Source: Impatiens glandulifera
Taxonomy: Eukaryota > Streptophyta > Magnoliopsida > Ericales > Balsaminaceae
Reading direction: 5' to 3'
DNA: 64,000 nt
Assembly (NCBI RefSeq): GCF_907164915.1
Contig: NC_061866.1
Location: 40,178,320-40,242,319 of the forward strand
The position numbers and the translations under genes were made by a program. Below the pieces are notes generated by a model. That model made no database searches. It had not been told where the DNA came from and worked only from the letters and a program-made list of their open reading frames with translations. Shown here in pieces: positions 1 to 13,700 of this stretch (its first letter is position 1; each line of letters begins with the position of its first letter).

Positions 1-98
1 TAAAATAGTCTTCAACCAGGGTAAATGACCATCAGTGCAATGTTGCCGTAGTCACCGTCGCATTACCCCTTTTTAGGGTCATTTGGTCAAATTTCCCC
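1..98 (-). mobile_element. Decayed Mutator-type (MULE) terminus
   Basis: The last ~25 bases (about 74-98) read, on the minus strand, GGGGAAATTTGACCAAATGA. This closely matches the outer end of the intact MULE at 37,271 (GGGGAAATTTGACGAAATGA). Further in there is only loose resemblance. It is probably the right-hand end of a related element whose body lies left of the window. No coding remnant is visible. Confidence 0.45.
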
Positions 99-1080
99 AA
101 CCTTATGTTTTATAGGGATATTTTATTTAATTTTAAAAAATTAAAAATTTAATTAATTACTTATTATCAATCATATTACTTAAAATAATTTTCAAAATAT
201 TAAAATATCTTTCTAATTTAAAATTTATTTTTACATACTAAATATTTTAATATTAAATTTTAATAAAATATTATTTTTTCATTTATCTATTATATTTTAT
301 TTAATAAATTTAAAATATAAAAAAGTTTTAAAAGTACATTTGTATACATTAAAGGTCATTAATATTTTATTTAAATACCTATTTTTTTTAATAAAATTTT
401 AAATGAATACTTTATAAAAAAGAATGCGAAATGTTAGAAACAAATAGATAGATCCATAAAATTTCAAAATTGAAGCAAAATATGAAGAAAATAAAATTAA
501 TTCTATGGTGGGAAGGTTTTAATTCATAAATGAGGAAGATATTGAAGGAATTGAATAAAAAATAAATGAAAAGAGAGAGAGAGCTATGGATGAATGTAGA
601 AGAAAGTAGTGGAATGAATTAATTATTTTATTAGAGAATGGGTAAAAGAAGGAGAAGAGTAAATTGAAAATAAAAAATTATTATTTATATAATTTAATTA
701 GTACAGTATGACTCTTTTCCATAATATATTGGATTATTAAAATAACTCGAATTGAACATGCTTATATAATTTTAAATAATTATTTTATATAATATTTTCT
801 TTATAGATTCAAAATAATTAAAATAAGGTCAAAATAAAAATAATAATTATGGGGATGAATGTTATATTCTTTAGTCCTAAATTAATAAAGATATAAAGGT
901 TAAAATTAAATAATATCTCCATACAAGTGTTATATTAAAAACTATAAAATTTTTGGTGAGATACACATGGATAAAAAAAATATAAACAAAATAAATTTAA
1001 TAAAAAAAGTTATAATAATATTTAATAATTTTTTAACTTTTTAATAAATCACGAATAATATATTAAAATAAAAAATAGAA
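99..1080. other. AT-rich intergenic DNA
   Basis: This stretch is made of poly-A/T runs with no credible reading frame, hairpin or recognisable element. A short GA-rich patch lies near 565-590. I see nothing else in it. Confidence 0.6.
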
Positions 1081-1735
1081 CACTCTCATTTCACATTTTA
1101 TTCACTTTGGTAAACAACTCATATTTTCACATATTTTTTTCCAATGAACCTTTCGTCTCGTAACCTTACATTTTCACTTTGATCAAATCAAAAATCTCAA
1201 ACATTACCAATCTCTTTTTTATCCTCACTTTAGTCCATAAAATGCTCATTTGACCTCTCATCTCGTGATTTTAAAACACTCAGACTGACCAAACATCTCA
1301 TTTCACATTTATCTACCAATTCAAATTAGATTTCTCATTTCGTGACTTTAACTTTCAATTTGGTCAAATAACTAATCTTCTCTCATATGTTAACCACCAA
1401 TATCAAATTCTTTCCCAATTGACATCTATCTTTTTACCTTACTTCACTTTGACTAATCAAAAATTATCTCATTCCATATTTATCCATAAATCACAATCGA
1501 CCTTTATTCTCTCAAAGACCTTACTTTCACTTTATCAAACAATTCATCTTCTCACATATTTTATAATATACAACTTATCATTCTTATCTTCACTTCGGCA
1601 AACCATACATCTCATTCTACATTTATCTACCCTAATTGACCTCTCATCTCGTTGCCTTCTTTGACTAATTAACTATCTCATTCCATATTTATCCATCAAT
1701 TCACAATCGACCTCTCATCTCGAGTATGGCCATGA
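1081..1735. repeat. Degenerate tandem repeat, unit roughly 80-100 bp
   Basis: The same phrases recur in the same order: CTCATCTCGTGACTT-like, then CACTTTGGTCAAA-like, then CATCTCATTCCACATTTATC-like, then CCAATTCAAATTGAC-like. About seven diverged copies are visible. The short open frame at 1419-1664 is a product of this repeat and not a gene. Function is unknown; it is a decayed satellite-like array. Confidence 0.6.
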
Positions 1736-4430
1736 GGTTTATTTATAACATTTATTTTCTTTAATTAGTAGTCCATGTGTCTTAAACAAAATATGTTTAA
1801 ATTACGTAAATAATTGTACAAAATTATTTAAAAGGTTGTACATGCGATTGCGTTGATATAACTAAGTAAAAACCCTGAAAATATTAGAATTTAAAAATAA
1901 ATTCCAAACGGGGCCTTAGTCAAAATATTTGTTTATGAAATATCCTAAAATATTGAAATATTACTTTATAACCTTTCAGGATTATTTGAAAATGGTTTGG
2001 GTTCCAAAATTACAAAAATAAGTTTGGATTTTGAAAAGTATAACCAAACAGGCCTTAGGACCGAAGTCCTAGGGTCTGGGTCCGTTTTTTCCGTTTTGGG
2101 CTCAGACGGGTTCAGTCTACATCAGGAAGGTCTGGATTAGGGCTCATTGAGGAACTGGAGGGTTCAGTCTTGGGGTTTAGGAGGTTCGGTCCTAGGTTTG
2201 AGAGGCTTTTACTTAGGTCTAGGTTTTTTTGGTCGTGGACCTAAGGAGGCTCGGTCCCATGTCAGACCTCTCGGTCCGAGGTTAAAAATATTGGTTGGAT
2301 TCCTCGATCCTTGCTCAAGAACACTGGTCTTGAGTTTCGGTCTCAACTCAAGAACAACGATTCCCAATCTCGGTCCTAACTCAAGAATATCGGTCCTTAG
2401 TCTTAGTTTGGACCGAAGATTCTCGGTCTTATTTTTCGGTCCCAGTCCTACAAGACTCGGTTGTTGGGATGAGTGCTCTTGAATTGGTCAAGAATTGCAG
2501 GTCTTGTATCTTTTGATACAAATCATGAAATCATAATATGTAAGTTGCAATCAACTCATATGATTGTAGAGAATAAAAGCCCTAACTCTAATCACGATCA
2601 ATCGATCTCTACACAGATCAATTTTTTAAAACTATTTTTAGGTCAAAATTAGGATATTTTGAATTAAGCCATTTCAAGGTCTAATTCTTGTTCCATTAGC
2701 TTTTAAATGATGAACATAGTCGAACACAACCAAAACAAGAATATCATTCGAGCTCTGTAACAACTTTTGAAAACGAAATTCAAATTCATTTTTTTCAAAA
2801 TTTCAGTTTGATCAAACATGATTGGAATGTTGTTTTAATGATTTGGAAATCATCCTAGCATGTTTACAAACATGTTTAGCAGCTATTTAAATTAAAATTT
2901 AAGCCTCAAAACACAAGAACATGAATTTCAATCCAATTTTTTGTTTAAAGTTGATTTGATCAAAAAAAATTCAACAGAAAGTTCATATAACATCTAGGGA
3001 ATAGTTCTAAATAAAGAAATCATACAATTTAACCCAAGAACAAATTAAACTGATCAAACTTAGAAAAATCTAATTTTCAATCAAAAATTGAATTACAAAG
3101 GATCTGGATGCTTACAAACAGTTGGAAAACATTCCAAGATGTGTTAGAAGCTTTCTAGAAGCCTGGATCAAAGTTTTGATCTCCGTAAATGATCTTCACA
3201 AAAACCAGTTTGGTCGGAATCTTTGAATCTTTAATTTAGGATGTAATATGTGTTGATTGTTTGATGATTTGGAAGAGAATGACATATAGACTATTTATAT
3301 TAATCTAGGTCGGTCGAGGAGAATGAATTCAAGTTTAATTTGATCACCAGAGTTCTTATCTCTAACTTGATCTTATCTTCGGACAACCTAATTCTAGGAT
3401 AAGGTGGAGATTCTAGGTATATGGCTAATGATGGCGAAGATAAGACGATCACATAGGAAAAAAATGGGAGGATAAAGATGGCTGATGGATGAGCTGGAGC
3501 TTCTGGAAGAATCGTTAAAGATCAATTGCGTTTTCGGCGACCCCCTTGCATTGGCGAAGAAGACGCCTAAAACAACGTTGTTTTGATTTAACGAACGCGT
3601 CGTTAGGCGTTCTGTTAGAGCTCCATCCGCGTCTGGGCGATCGGGCTAATGGGGTTAGCGACCCGTTAGTCGATCCTATGTGGACTGGGCGTGCGTTCGC
3701 TTAGTTACAGCAGATAGACGTGGCTGATTCCTGGGCACTAAATGAAAATCCAGCGCTGATCCGATGATACAAGATCCTACTGCAATTTAATTTCCCATTT
3801 TCGGGTACACTCGATTATCAGTTTTATTCTTTATAAAAATGTTATTTGAAATCGAATTTTAACCCATTTCTTGCGTTTTTATTCACCAAAAATTTTACAA
3901 AAAATATTTTTGAAACCATAATAAAAATTATGTTCATTATTATTATTTTTTTTTGAGTATTTTGGGATATTTATTTAATTGTTGTAAAACATAAATTAAA
4001 CATAATTTATGTTTAAAATCATAATTAAATAATTTCAACCACTTTTAAGGTTTAATTTGGGTAAAATAAATATAATATTTTATTTTCAATTTTTTTTAAA
4101 TTTTTTAATTAAGTTTAATTATCCTAATAATTAACTCTAACCTTTATTTTTTTTGAATTATTTAAATTTACAAATAATATTATAAATAATAATATTATTT
4201 GTAAATTTAGGTTATATATCAAATTTCCATATTTATATATATATAATCATTTTTTAGTGGGTAAACAAATATTTTATTAATTATATATATATAATTATTA
4301 TTTTTTTAGTTGTTTGTTTGCTAATTTTATATAAAAACTCGAATTGATTTAATTATAATTAATATTATTTTATTAAAAAATAAAATAAAATAAAATAAAA
4401 TAAAATAATAAATATTGCAGAAGGTGAGTT
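1736..4430. other. Intergenic DNA, probably decayed retroelement non-coding sequence
   Basis: The block from ~2040 to 2480 is GC-richer and packed with GGTC/CGGTC words such as CGGTCCTAACTCAAGAA. Its 111-codon open frame has no conserved domain and a repetitive, compositionally biased translation. The block from ~3500 to 3780 is also GC-richer and contains AACAACGTTGTTTTGA, a phrase type common in non-coding parts of plant LTR elements. No LTR pair, primer site or polyprotein remnant is visible, so the element assignment is a guess. The rest is AT-rich, with an (AAAAT)n run near 4380-4410. Confidence 0.4.
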
Positions 4431-4703
4431 CCTTTTACATGTAGTATATCTATCTTCTTTACCTAATTATAATTCATCACCATCTCTAGATTTTAGGGTT
4501 TTGTCTTTGTCTCTCTTTAAACTTGGGCGAGGGGAGACTGTGTTCTTCTCGATTCTCCTCCCGCTCCTCCTCGATACTTCTCTCTAACCCATTTCGCCTC
4601 ATATACATGCTTCAATTACTCACATCTCATCTTTCGCAACTTCCACGACATCGACAATCACTCTTTCTTCATCTCCATTTCTTATCTTCTTCCTCTTAAA
4701 CAA
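4431..4703 (+). promoter_or_regulatory. Promoter/5' leader of the LRR-EDR1-kinase gene
   Basis: A pyrimidine-rich leader (CTTTGTCTCTCTTT, then repeated CTCCTC and TCTTC words) runs from about 4495 to the ATG at 4704. A TATA-like AGTATATC lies at 4443-4450. CT-rich leaders are typical of plant 5' UTRs. No transcript start can be fixed from sequence alone. Confidence 0.4.
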
Positions 4704-7700
4704 ATGCGGGACGACGACAATTCTTGTGAAACTGCAATTGCAGACTCCAAAGAACACGACAAATCCGACAAATCCGAGGATGCTTCTTCAACCACTTTAT
4801 CCGTAGACGATAATGCTGCTGATTACGACTCCGTTCTAGATATTTCTGGAAGAAGTTTGGATTTTTCGCTGTCTACTGAGCCTGATGAGTCTATTAGTGG
4901 GTTGTATATGTACAAGAACGTTTTCAGTTTGATCCCACCTTGGTTAGGTCGTCACGAGAGTTTAAAGACTCTGAAATTCTTTGCGAATGAGATCAATTTG
5001 TTCCCAGATGAATTTAAGGACTTTGATGAACTTGAATGCTTGCAATTGAGGATTTCTTCTCCTGGACTTAACGGTTTGGATTTGCATAAGATAAAGGCTT
5101 TGAAGGAGCTTGAGTTACGCAGGGTGCCTCCAAAAGCTTCTGCTTTTCCTTCATTAAATGACATTGCTGGACTCACGTTCTTGAGGAAGCTATCTGTTTG
5201 TCATTTCTCTATTAGGTATTTTTTTTCCCTTCTGCTTACTTACTAATTACTATCATAGAGCTAAAGATCGACATCTTACCACTGAAGGTTTTGCATTATT
5301 TGAAGATATTTGGTCATTGCTTTTTGTGGAGTTTCATTACTTGCACATCACGAATTGTAGTCGAAGCTCCAGTTATGAGTTTTTGTTGATCTTTAATTAG
5401 TCTAACGATAATTTATTCAATTGGGTTTTCACTAGTCTAAATGTTTTTATTTTTATTTTTTTGTCATCTTGTATTCAATAGGCGGTTCTTTGTTAGTTGC
5501 TAATAGATGTTTCCCATCTTTATGTCTTTGTTGGGGTAAAGTATGAGATTATGGAACTAAGTAACTGTCAAGTGCATTTTGAAGAATTAGTATTTCAATA
5601 GTTTCAAGAATGACCATAGGTAAAATGAAAATCTGAAAGAAGTGAGATGTATGTGTTCAAATCCCCCTTCGACAGTTTTATCCTTACAAGGTACATAAGA
5701 CATATTCAGACTATTTTAGGTTTGAGGTAGTAGAATGCACATCAGTGGTTACATATGGCTGTGTTGTTTATTTGTTATAAGGAAAATAGATGTTCCCTAA
5801 CTCAATACTTGGGCAGTGACATGATAATGTATAATAAAATGAGAGGTTTCCTTTGTTTTCTTTGTCTTCCTGCAAATATCTTGTTCGTTTCTAAGAACAC
5901 CTGTTTCTAAGATGTGTTCATATACACGGCTGCAAACTAAGAAGCAGAACATGAGTAACCAAATTTGATTGTTTTTGCAGTGTTGATATGCTAGTAGATT
6001 TTAAAATATGTAAACATCTCTGCACAATTTAATGTCTTGGGTTGGTGTGCTTTTCTTCACACTTTTTGAATAGTATGCTCTTGGTGTCTTCACATTTTGT
6101 TAATTTCATCTAATGAATAGTTGGTCTATACAGATGCAGTTTTCTGCATATTTTGATGTTACAATGTTTCATAAGACCAAGCTAAGGTTGCCTTTTTTGT
6201 TTATCCTTTTTAATGTTGAGGATCAGGTTAATACTTTTTGGTTGGTTGTTTTTATCATTGACACAACATATTTTTTTCTTCCTGTTTTCTGTTTTTTGCA
6301 TAGTCAGCTCTTCCCTAGTCATTCTTTGGGCAGATGTCCATATATATATATAAACTATCAGCTTAGAAACATGCATTCTGTATCCCACAAATATAGCATG
6401 TTGAATGTTTCATGCATTAGGATTATAAGATTATTATTGTAACTGCTTGTCAGGACTACTTTTTTTACATCATATTCCTGTTTCTTCCCAATCCAGGCTT
6501 TGAACAATAACCCTAATAATGAGAATTGCTCATAATAGTGGAACTGTAAAAAAAAAGCACATAGTGTGTATTGTTGTTTATTTCTATATACTTTCATTCA
6601 CTCGTAAGAAAAAGGCTATTATCTTGAAACATCCGTGAGAGAGATAGTGGTTCATTATTCTTAATAGAAGGATTAGTAAATTAAATAGTGGCTTAAGCCA
6701 ATGCACAATTAATCAATTCTAGAATGTTTCTTTAAGTGTTATTCACGTAGGCTTCTTTTGGGGAAAAGGTTTAACATAACAGCCTTTTATGTTGAGAGTT
6801 TTCCTTTGGGTATAAACTGGTGTGGAGATAAGGTATCTGCAAAAGATAAACTAACTAATTAGTTATGTACTTTTACAGCGAGCTGTAATAAAAAGTGACT
6901 TACGGTCCTTATTAATTTTAGTTAACTTGCAAACATTATAAGAATTATGTATTTGACTAATTTGCTGATATTCTCTTCAATATTGATTTTTTTAAATTAA
7001 AATTTGTTGCACATAACTAATTAGTTAGTTTATCTTTTGCAGATACCTTCCTCCAGAGATTGGATGTCTGAAAAATTTGGAATATCTAGATCTTTCGTTC
7101 AACAAGATGAAGAGTTTGCCTGCCCAAATATCATATTTAAATTCTTTGGTATCTCTAAAAGTTAACAATAATCGGCTTCTAGAACTACCTTCGAGTTTGT
7201 CTTCGTTGCAAAGACTGGAAATCTTGGACCTGTCAAATAATAGATTGACGTCTTTGGAATCTCTCAAACTTGATTTAATGCACAATCTTCGCCAATTAAA
7301 TGTCCAGGTAATTCTTTACTGGTAAAGTAATTAATATTCCTTAAAAGGTGGGATGGCCATATAACTAGAGTTGCAAATGGGCTGAATTTGGTTGAGTCTT
7401 AAGTTTGCTGGATGAATTATAAGTTTGAAATATTTGAACCAACTTTAGTATTTAATTGGGCTCACAGCTGTTGTATGAGATTGTGCTTACATCTTTGCAA
7501 ATTGAGTAACTGTGTATACACTCTCGTTTCTTAGAACAAGCATTCATCAACCTATAATAAGATGATGGATGTAATAAATTAGTTATCCATCTCTTTTCTA
7601 ATTAATGGTTATGTTTGTAACATTGACCTCCTATATAGTTGAATGTTAGCTTGTTTAACTACCAAGCTGAAAATCATTTGGGAGTGTGGTGGTTGTACCT

Positions 7701-10700
7701 TTACAAATTTCTTATTAAGCATAATGGAAGTTGGTTTTCTTTAGCATTCACTTTGACATATAAATACAGTAAAATAGGAAAGCATTCATATTTGCTCATT
7801 TATTTCTTCCACCATCTAAGCATTATACAGAAATTATGGCTTGCTTCTCTAAAATGCTTTAAGATAAAGACATTCTCCTATGCAACATCCTCTAATTGAA
7901 TTAAATGGTAAAATCAATGTCCTTGAATTGGGACAATGCCTTAAAGATGTCTTGATGCATGTTTTCTTATTTCTTAACTTTTTGGATCTATTTACAGTTC
8001 TATTCAATGTTATTGGCATTCAAAGATTTGTATTCTCCTCTGAGGTTGACTTTTGATCGATTTAATTTTGGCTTGACTATGCTGCCCATTCTTGTTTATG
8101 CAATCTGTACTTGAGATAACCTTCTTATTTCAGATTTCCCTGAAACTATTTCTTTACCATTATTTAAACTTTCAATAAGCCTTCAGTTAACTTTCTTAAC
8201 TTCAATTTTCTTTTTGGTATCTTTATCATGTCAGTGCAATAAGCTTCCCAGTCACTTCCAAATTCCTTCATGGATAAGCTGCAAATTTGAGGCTAATGCT
8301 CAACGTCCTTTCAATAATGAGTCTGACAGTTCTGTAGATATGGACGTGTTTGATGATGTTTATGAGAATAATGATTCCAGTATTTCTGAGAAAGGTGCTA
8401 CATGAAAGCTTGTGGAAATGTTTATATATTATATTCCCTTCATTTATCTTCTTCCTCATTGCTTAGAAATAACTGGTTTTCCATCTGTATTCAGGCACTT
8501 CCATTGCCTCATCAAGTCATTCATCTGGATCTTTAATAACTAATCGTTCTCATGTGGCGAGAAGTTCTCGAAAGGGATGGAAAAGGCGTTATTATTTGCA
8601 GCAAAAAGCTCGCCAGGAACGTTTAAACTGCAGTAGGAAGTGGAGAAATGCCGACGATATTAATAAGCCATCGACAGCTAGACCATCTGAGAGCAATGAG
8701 CCATGCAAAGAAAATGTTCTTGAATCTGAATCTCTTAAAGAGACTTCTTTGGTCATGCTATCTGACAACAATACCAAAGAAATATGCCCTAAAGCAGTGT
8801 GTGATGAATTACTTATTAGGGTAGAGGATGGGGGTACAAATATTGTCGACTCTGGTGAAATATGTGAAGAAACTGAAAATAACTGTAAAGAAGATGATGA
8901 TGAATCTTTGGATTCTATTGGCAATGCTTCTGATTTTCATGGAAAAGATTTATCATCCCACTTTTGTAACAGCTCTTTTACTACAAAAAGGCATGGTGAT
9001 GGAGATCTTGATAATCCGAAACCTAGCAAAAGGAGACCAGTAGATGATAACTCAGATATCTCATGCAAATATAGTAGCACTTCATTTTGTGGCATTGATG
9101 ACCATCTGCCTGATGGCTTTTATGATGCAGGGCGAGATCGGCCTTTCTTACCACTGCATAGCTATGAACAAATTTCCTGTCTAGATTCACGTGAAGTGAT
9201 CCTTATGGACAGGTATTCTATCTGTTAGCTTTTAGTATTTTGTCATATACTGATAATTTTTACTGCCGTCTTTGTGAATGTTATTATTTTGAAATCTAGG
9301 AGAACAGATGAGGATTTGGATGCAATTGTTCTATGTGCTCAAGCACTAGTTTTTCATTTCAAGCAGTTCAATGAATCCAACAGAGAAGATGGAGAGTCTT
9401 ATTTTGACAACTTGCAGATCGCATCATTACTTTCTCTTTTTGTTTCTGACCACTTCGGAGGAAGTGACAAGACTGCAATCGTTGAGAAAGCACGGAAATC
9501 TGCATCTGGTTCAAATTATAGAAAACCATTTGTTTGCACTTGTCCAACTGGAAACAACTGCAATATAGGAAGACACAGAGAACAAATCATAGGCGGCTCG
9601 ACAGAAAACATTCTTTTGTTTGATCTATGTGAGAGGTCTCTTCAGTCCATTAAAGCCAGAAGGAATTCTGTTGTTGTTCCTATTGGTGAACTCCAGTTTG
9701 GTGTGTGCAGACATAGAGCGTTGCTTTTAAAGGTAATGGGTTTTGCATGTGTCCTCATTTCCAAATATTAGTTTGTTAGGCTACTTCTGTGATATTTATC
9801 TGACAAAATCTTTACTATTGTAGTACTTATGTGACCGGATCCAGCCGCCAGTGCCATGTGAACTTGTCAGGGGCTACTTGGACTTTTCACCTCATGCATG
9901 GAATGCTATTGCGGTGAAGAAGGGTGGCCACTGGATTCGCATGTTAGTTGATGCATGCCATCCTCACGACATAAGGGAGGAAACAGATCCAGAGTATCTT
10001 TGCAGGTTAATTCTTCTACATTATCCTTTCACTTGCTCCTGATCTTGTTCTGACACCAGAAATATAAGTGCAGTTCCTCTTACTAGTTATTTTTTGATAT
10101 ATATTATCTAGTATTGATATATAAGAGGTTGTTTGGTTTGAGATTTTTGATAGAAGCGATTCTAGTAAATGGATTTTAAGATTGATTTTGTATTTATTTA
10201 TTTACAAAATATAAAATTGAAAATTAAATATAGATAACTAGTACAAATGGACTATTAATTTCTTAATAAATTAAAAGTAATATCATTTCATAATAAAGTG
10301 CTTTTTTCGGAGAAGTAATTCTGTCAATTGTAGAATCCCAATCAAACAAAGCCCAGATGAAACTTCTCAGAGTCAATGATTTTCTTTTCTAAAGATAGTT
10401 AAGTGATGTGTTGCACTCTCTTGTATCAACTGGTAAATTGCTCCTAAGCATCCACTACAAAGTTTTCTTTGGTCATTTAGAAAAAAAATCATTAAAGGGA
10501 TGGGGAAGGGTGACGAGTTGGTGAAGTTTTATTCTGTTTACTTTTTGTACATGCATTCCAGGGTAAGGGTTAGGTATTGTGTTGCCAGTCTGGCTTACAA
10601 ACTATGAGTACTTTTTTAATCTGTATTTCTATACATCTTCACAATTGGGACATGCTCATTTTAGGTACATTCCATTAAGTCGGATTACTGTTCCAATAGA

Positions 10701-13700
10701 TGCTAAGAGTGCCTCTTTGTCCTCTCCACCATTTCCTTCTTTGTCTATGAGCAACAAAATTGAAAATCAAGGTTCAAGCACTATCATCAGGTGTGAACTG
10801 GGATCAATTAAGGCAGTAGCAAAGGTATGTTTCTTATTATCTTGTAGTCTTTATTCATTGTACTTCTTGAAATGAAAGACACCAAATATTTTGCCTTATC
10901 AACAAAATATGATGCATTAAATGTATATATATATCCTTACAACTTTGATTTGGAATCCCTTTTTTTCCTTCTCTTCTATATATGGTCATGAAGGCTATAA
11001 TCCACGACCTTGTGGCAATGAGCCTTGCGCTCTACCACTTTGAGGTGGTATCTTTCCGCTGAATTTTTGAGACTTCATGCTTGTTTCAGGTTTTGTCACA
11101 GGATATGCAAGTATGGTGTAGGGGTTGTTTGGTAACTAGTTGAGTAAGTTATTAGCCTATAAATACTAATGTGACGGTAGTGGTAGGATATGTATAGGGG
11201 TAATTAGTAGATATGTATAGGGGTAGTATGGTAATTAATATTAATTTAGGGATAGTATGGTAATTAGTAGAGTAGTTTAGTGGGTTAGTATTAAGTAGTT
11301 TATATATGGTAAAGTTTGTAACATTTCTATGGCTTAGACCATTTTCTATTTTCTTCAACAGATCCTAGATCTCTAGGCTGATACATAACATGTTTACATT
11401 TTGTTAGAATTCTAGATACAAGAAAGACCTTACTATTGTGGTATTTGACTAGAAATTGCTTAGGTTTGTTGTTAAGTACTTGAATTTTGTGTTACTTATC
11501 TCTATGTAGCCCTCAAATACAGGCATTTACTTGTAATTGTTTCCAAAACCTCTATTAATAATCTCCTTTTGTTTTACATAGTCTAGGTATGATCTCATAG
11601 CTTATGTTCTAGGGTATGGTTACCTCTCTTTTGTTGCCTCCTCCCAGTGGTAGGCACCCTATTTAATGCTAGCCGTGGAATTATCAAACTTGACCCATTC
11701 CAATGAATCCTTTGCCTTTCCAAGAAAATTGTTGGGAGTGGATTGTCTTCCCAACAAAAGAACATTTATATTATCTAGGTAGCAGTTTTTATTATTATTG
11801 TCTTCTAATTTCTATGGTTGTTATGCAGTTCCTATTACTTTTTCTTTTAATCCATCCTCTTTACCTATTAAATGACTTCAGATTTGTTGGGTTTAAGTTT
11901 TAAGAAAGGGATATGATATTTTTTCTTGACCTATATTTTTATCCTAGTGAAATTAAAAGAGTTTTTTAATGTGGTTATGAGAGGGACATATTACAAAATA
12001 TAGAGGGTGATTTATAGATTTTAGTATAAGTTATAATGTGATGAGATAGATAAAGAAAATGGTTTCTTTGTAGAAAGTTCAAATGCAAATATTATGCCGA
12101 AATTTATATTCTGCCGAACTTGGAACAAATCCAGTATGCTCTTACTTACTGCTATGACTGGTTATTGACTGCATAATAGATCCATGATATAGGCGGTGTT
12201 TGATAATACAACTTATGACTTTATCTAAATAAATTTGTGTTCTTTGAATTAAGTTAATTTATTAACTCTTATTTAATTATTTAGATTCAACTTAAATTAA
12301 GATAAGAAGTCTGACTTTCTTAATTCTGTAAGCTATGGACTTAGCTTGGTAATCTAGTTAGAGTGTCCACAAGACAACTTTAACCCCTGAAAATGAATCA
12401 AATTATGCCATTGTAACGATAAAATAGTCTTTAACTACTTTTCCGATATTAGTTCCCATTTTATCGAATCAACTTACATACCAAATACTTTATTTATTTT
12501 TTGATATTTTTGTTTTGTTATTCAACATTTATTTTTCATTGACTTAACTCGTTTGGCACTTAAAAATTCAATATTCAACAATTAATTTTCAGTTTTTCAA
12601 ACGCACTCTAAACTTAGGGTTCTACGGAGTGATGCTGCCCTCTAGCAATTCTTCTAGCAGCCCTTTAACTATTTTTCTAATTGAATTATGTAAAAAGAAG
12701 TGATCGGATGCTTCTGGTTCATCTGATGTTTGCAGGTACGAACACTGGAAGTAAATGGGACTACTTCAGAGGATATTAGGAACTTTGAGAAACAATGTTT
12801 GGGGGAAGTGAGGATTTTAAATGCCTTAAAGAAACATGATTGTATTGTTAGAAGTTATGGACATCAGTTGTCTATGAAATGGATCCCAGCCTTAGATGGG
12901 AATCCAGAGCAAAGAATATTGCAGTCTGCTGTATTATTGGAGCACATAAAAGGCGGTTCATTGAAGGTAACTTTTCTCCTAGGTTTTATTATGATCTGAT
13001 ACTACTTTCCCCCCCTTATTTTGTGACAATTTGATGTGCATTGTTGTATAGAACTATTTAGAGAAATTATTAGTGGAGGGGGAGAAGCACGTGCCAGTGG
13101 AGTTGGCCTTAGTTATTGCTAAAGATGTTGCATCTGCTTTGGTGGAAATGCATTCTAATCACATCATCCATCGTGATATAAAGAGTGAGAACATTTTGAT
13201 TGATCTTGAAAGTAGACGCCCAAATGGAACGGCGGTTGTAAAACTGTGCGATTTTGATAGATCAGTTCCTCTTCGATCCTTGTTGCATACGTGTTGCATT
13301 GCTCACTTTGGGATACCTCCACCCAATGTTTGTGTTGGCACACCACGTTGGATGGCACCTGAAGTTCTTGGAGCATTGCATGACGATAAAACTTATGGAC
13401 TGGTGAGTCTCTTCCTTTTAATTTTTTTTTCTATTTACCCCTTGTTGAATCATTTTTATTTACTACATACACAATGTTGAGTTATTTGAGTGAGAGTATT
13501 TCTAAATAATCCACTAATCCAATCAACCATTCACTTCTTCAATCACATCATTCATATCATCAATTAAAAATACCAAAATATCCTTACATTATTTTTTATA
13601 ATATATTAAATACTAGGGATAATTTGTTCAGTTTCTCCTCCAAATAATTCACTTTTACATCAAACAAGGCCCAACTATTTCCTCTATTTGTTTGAGATCA

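Noticed and set aside
2147..2482. 111-codon open frame
   Set aside because: The translation is repetitive and compositionally biased, has no conserved domain, and the sequence is built of GGTC/CGGTC words; it is a by-product of a repeat.
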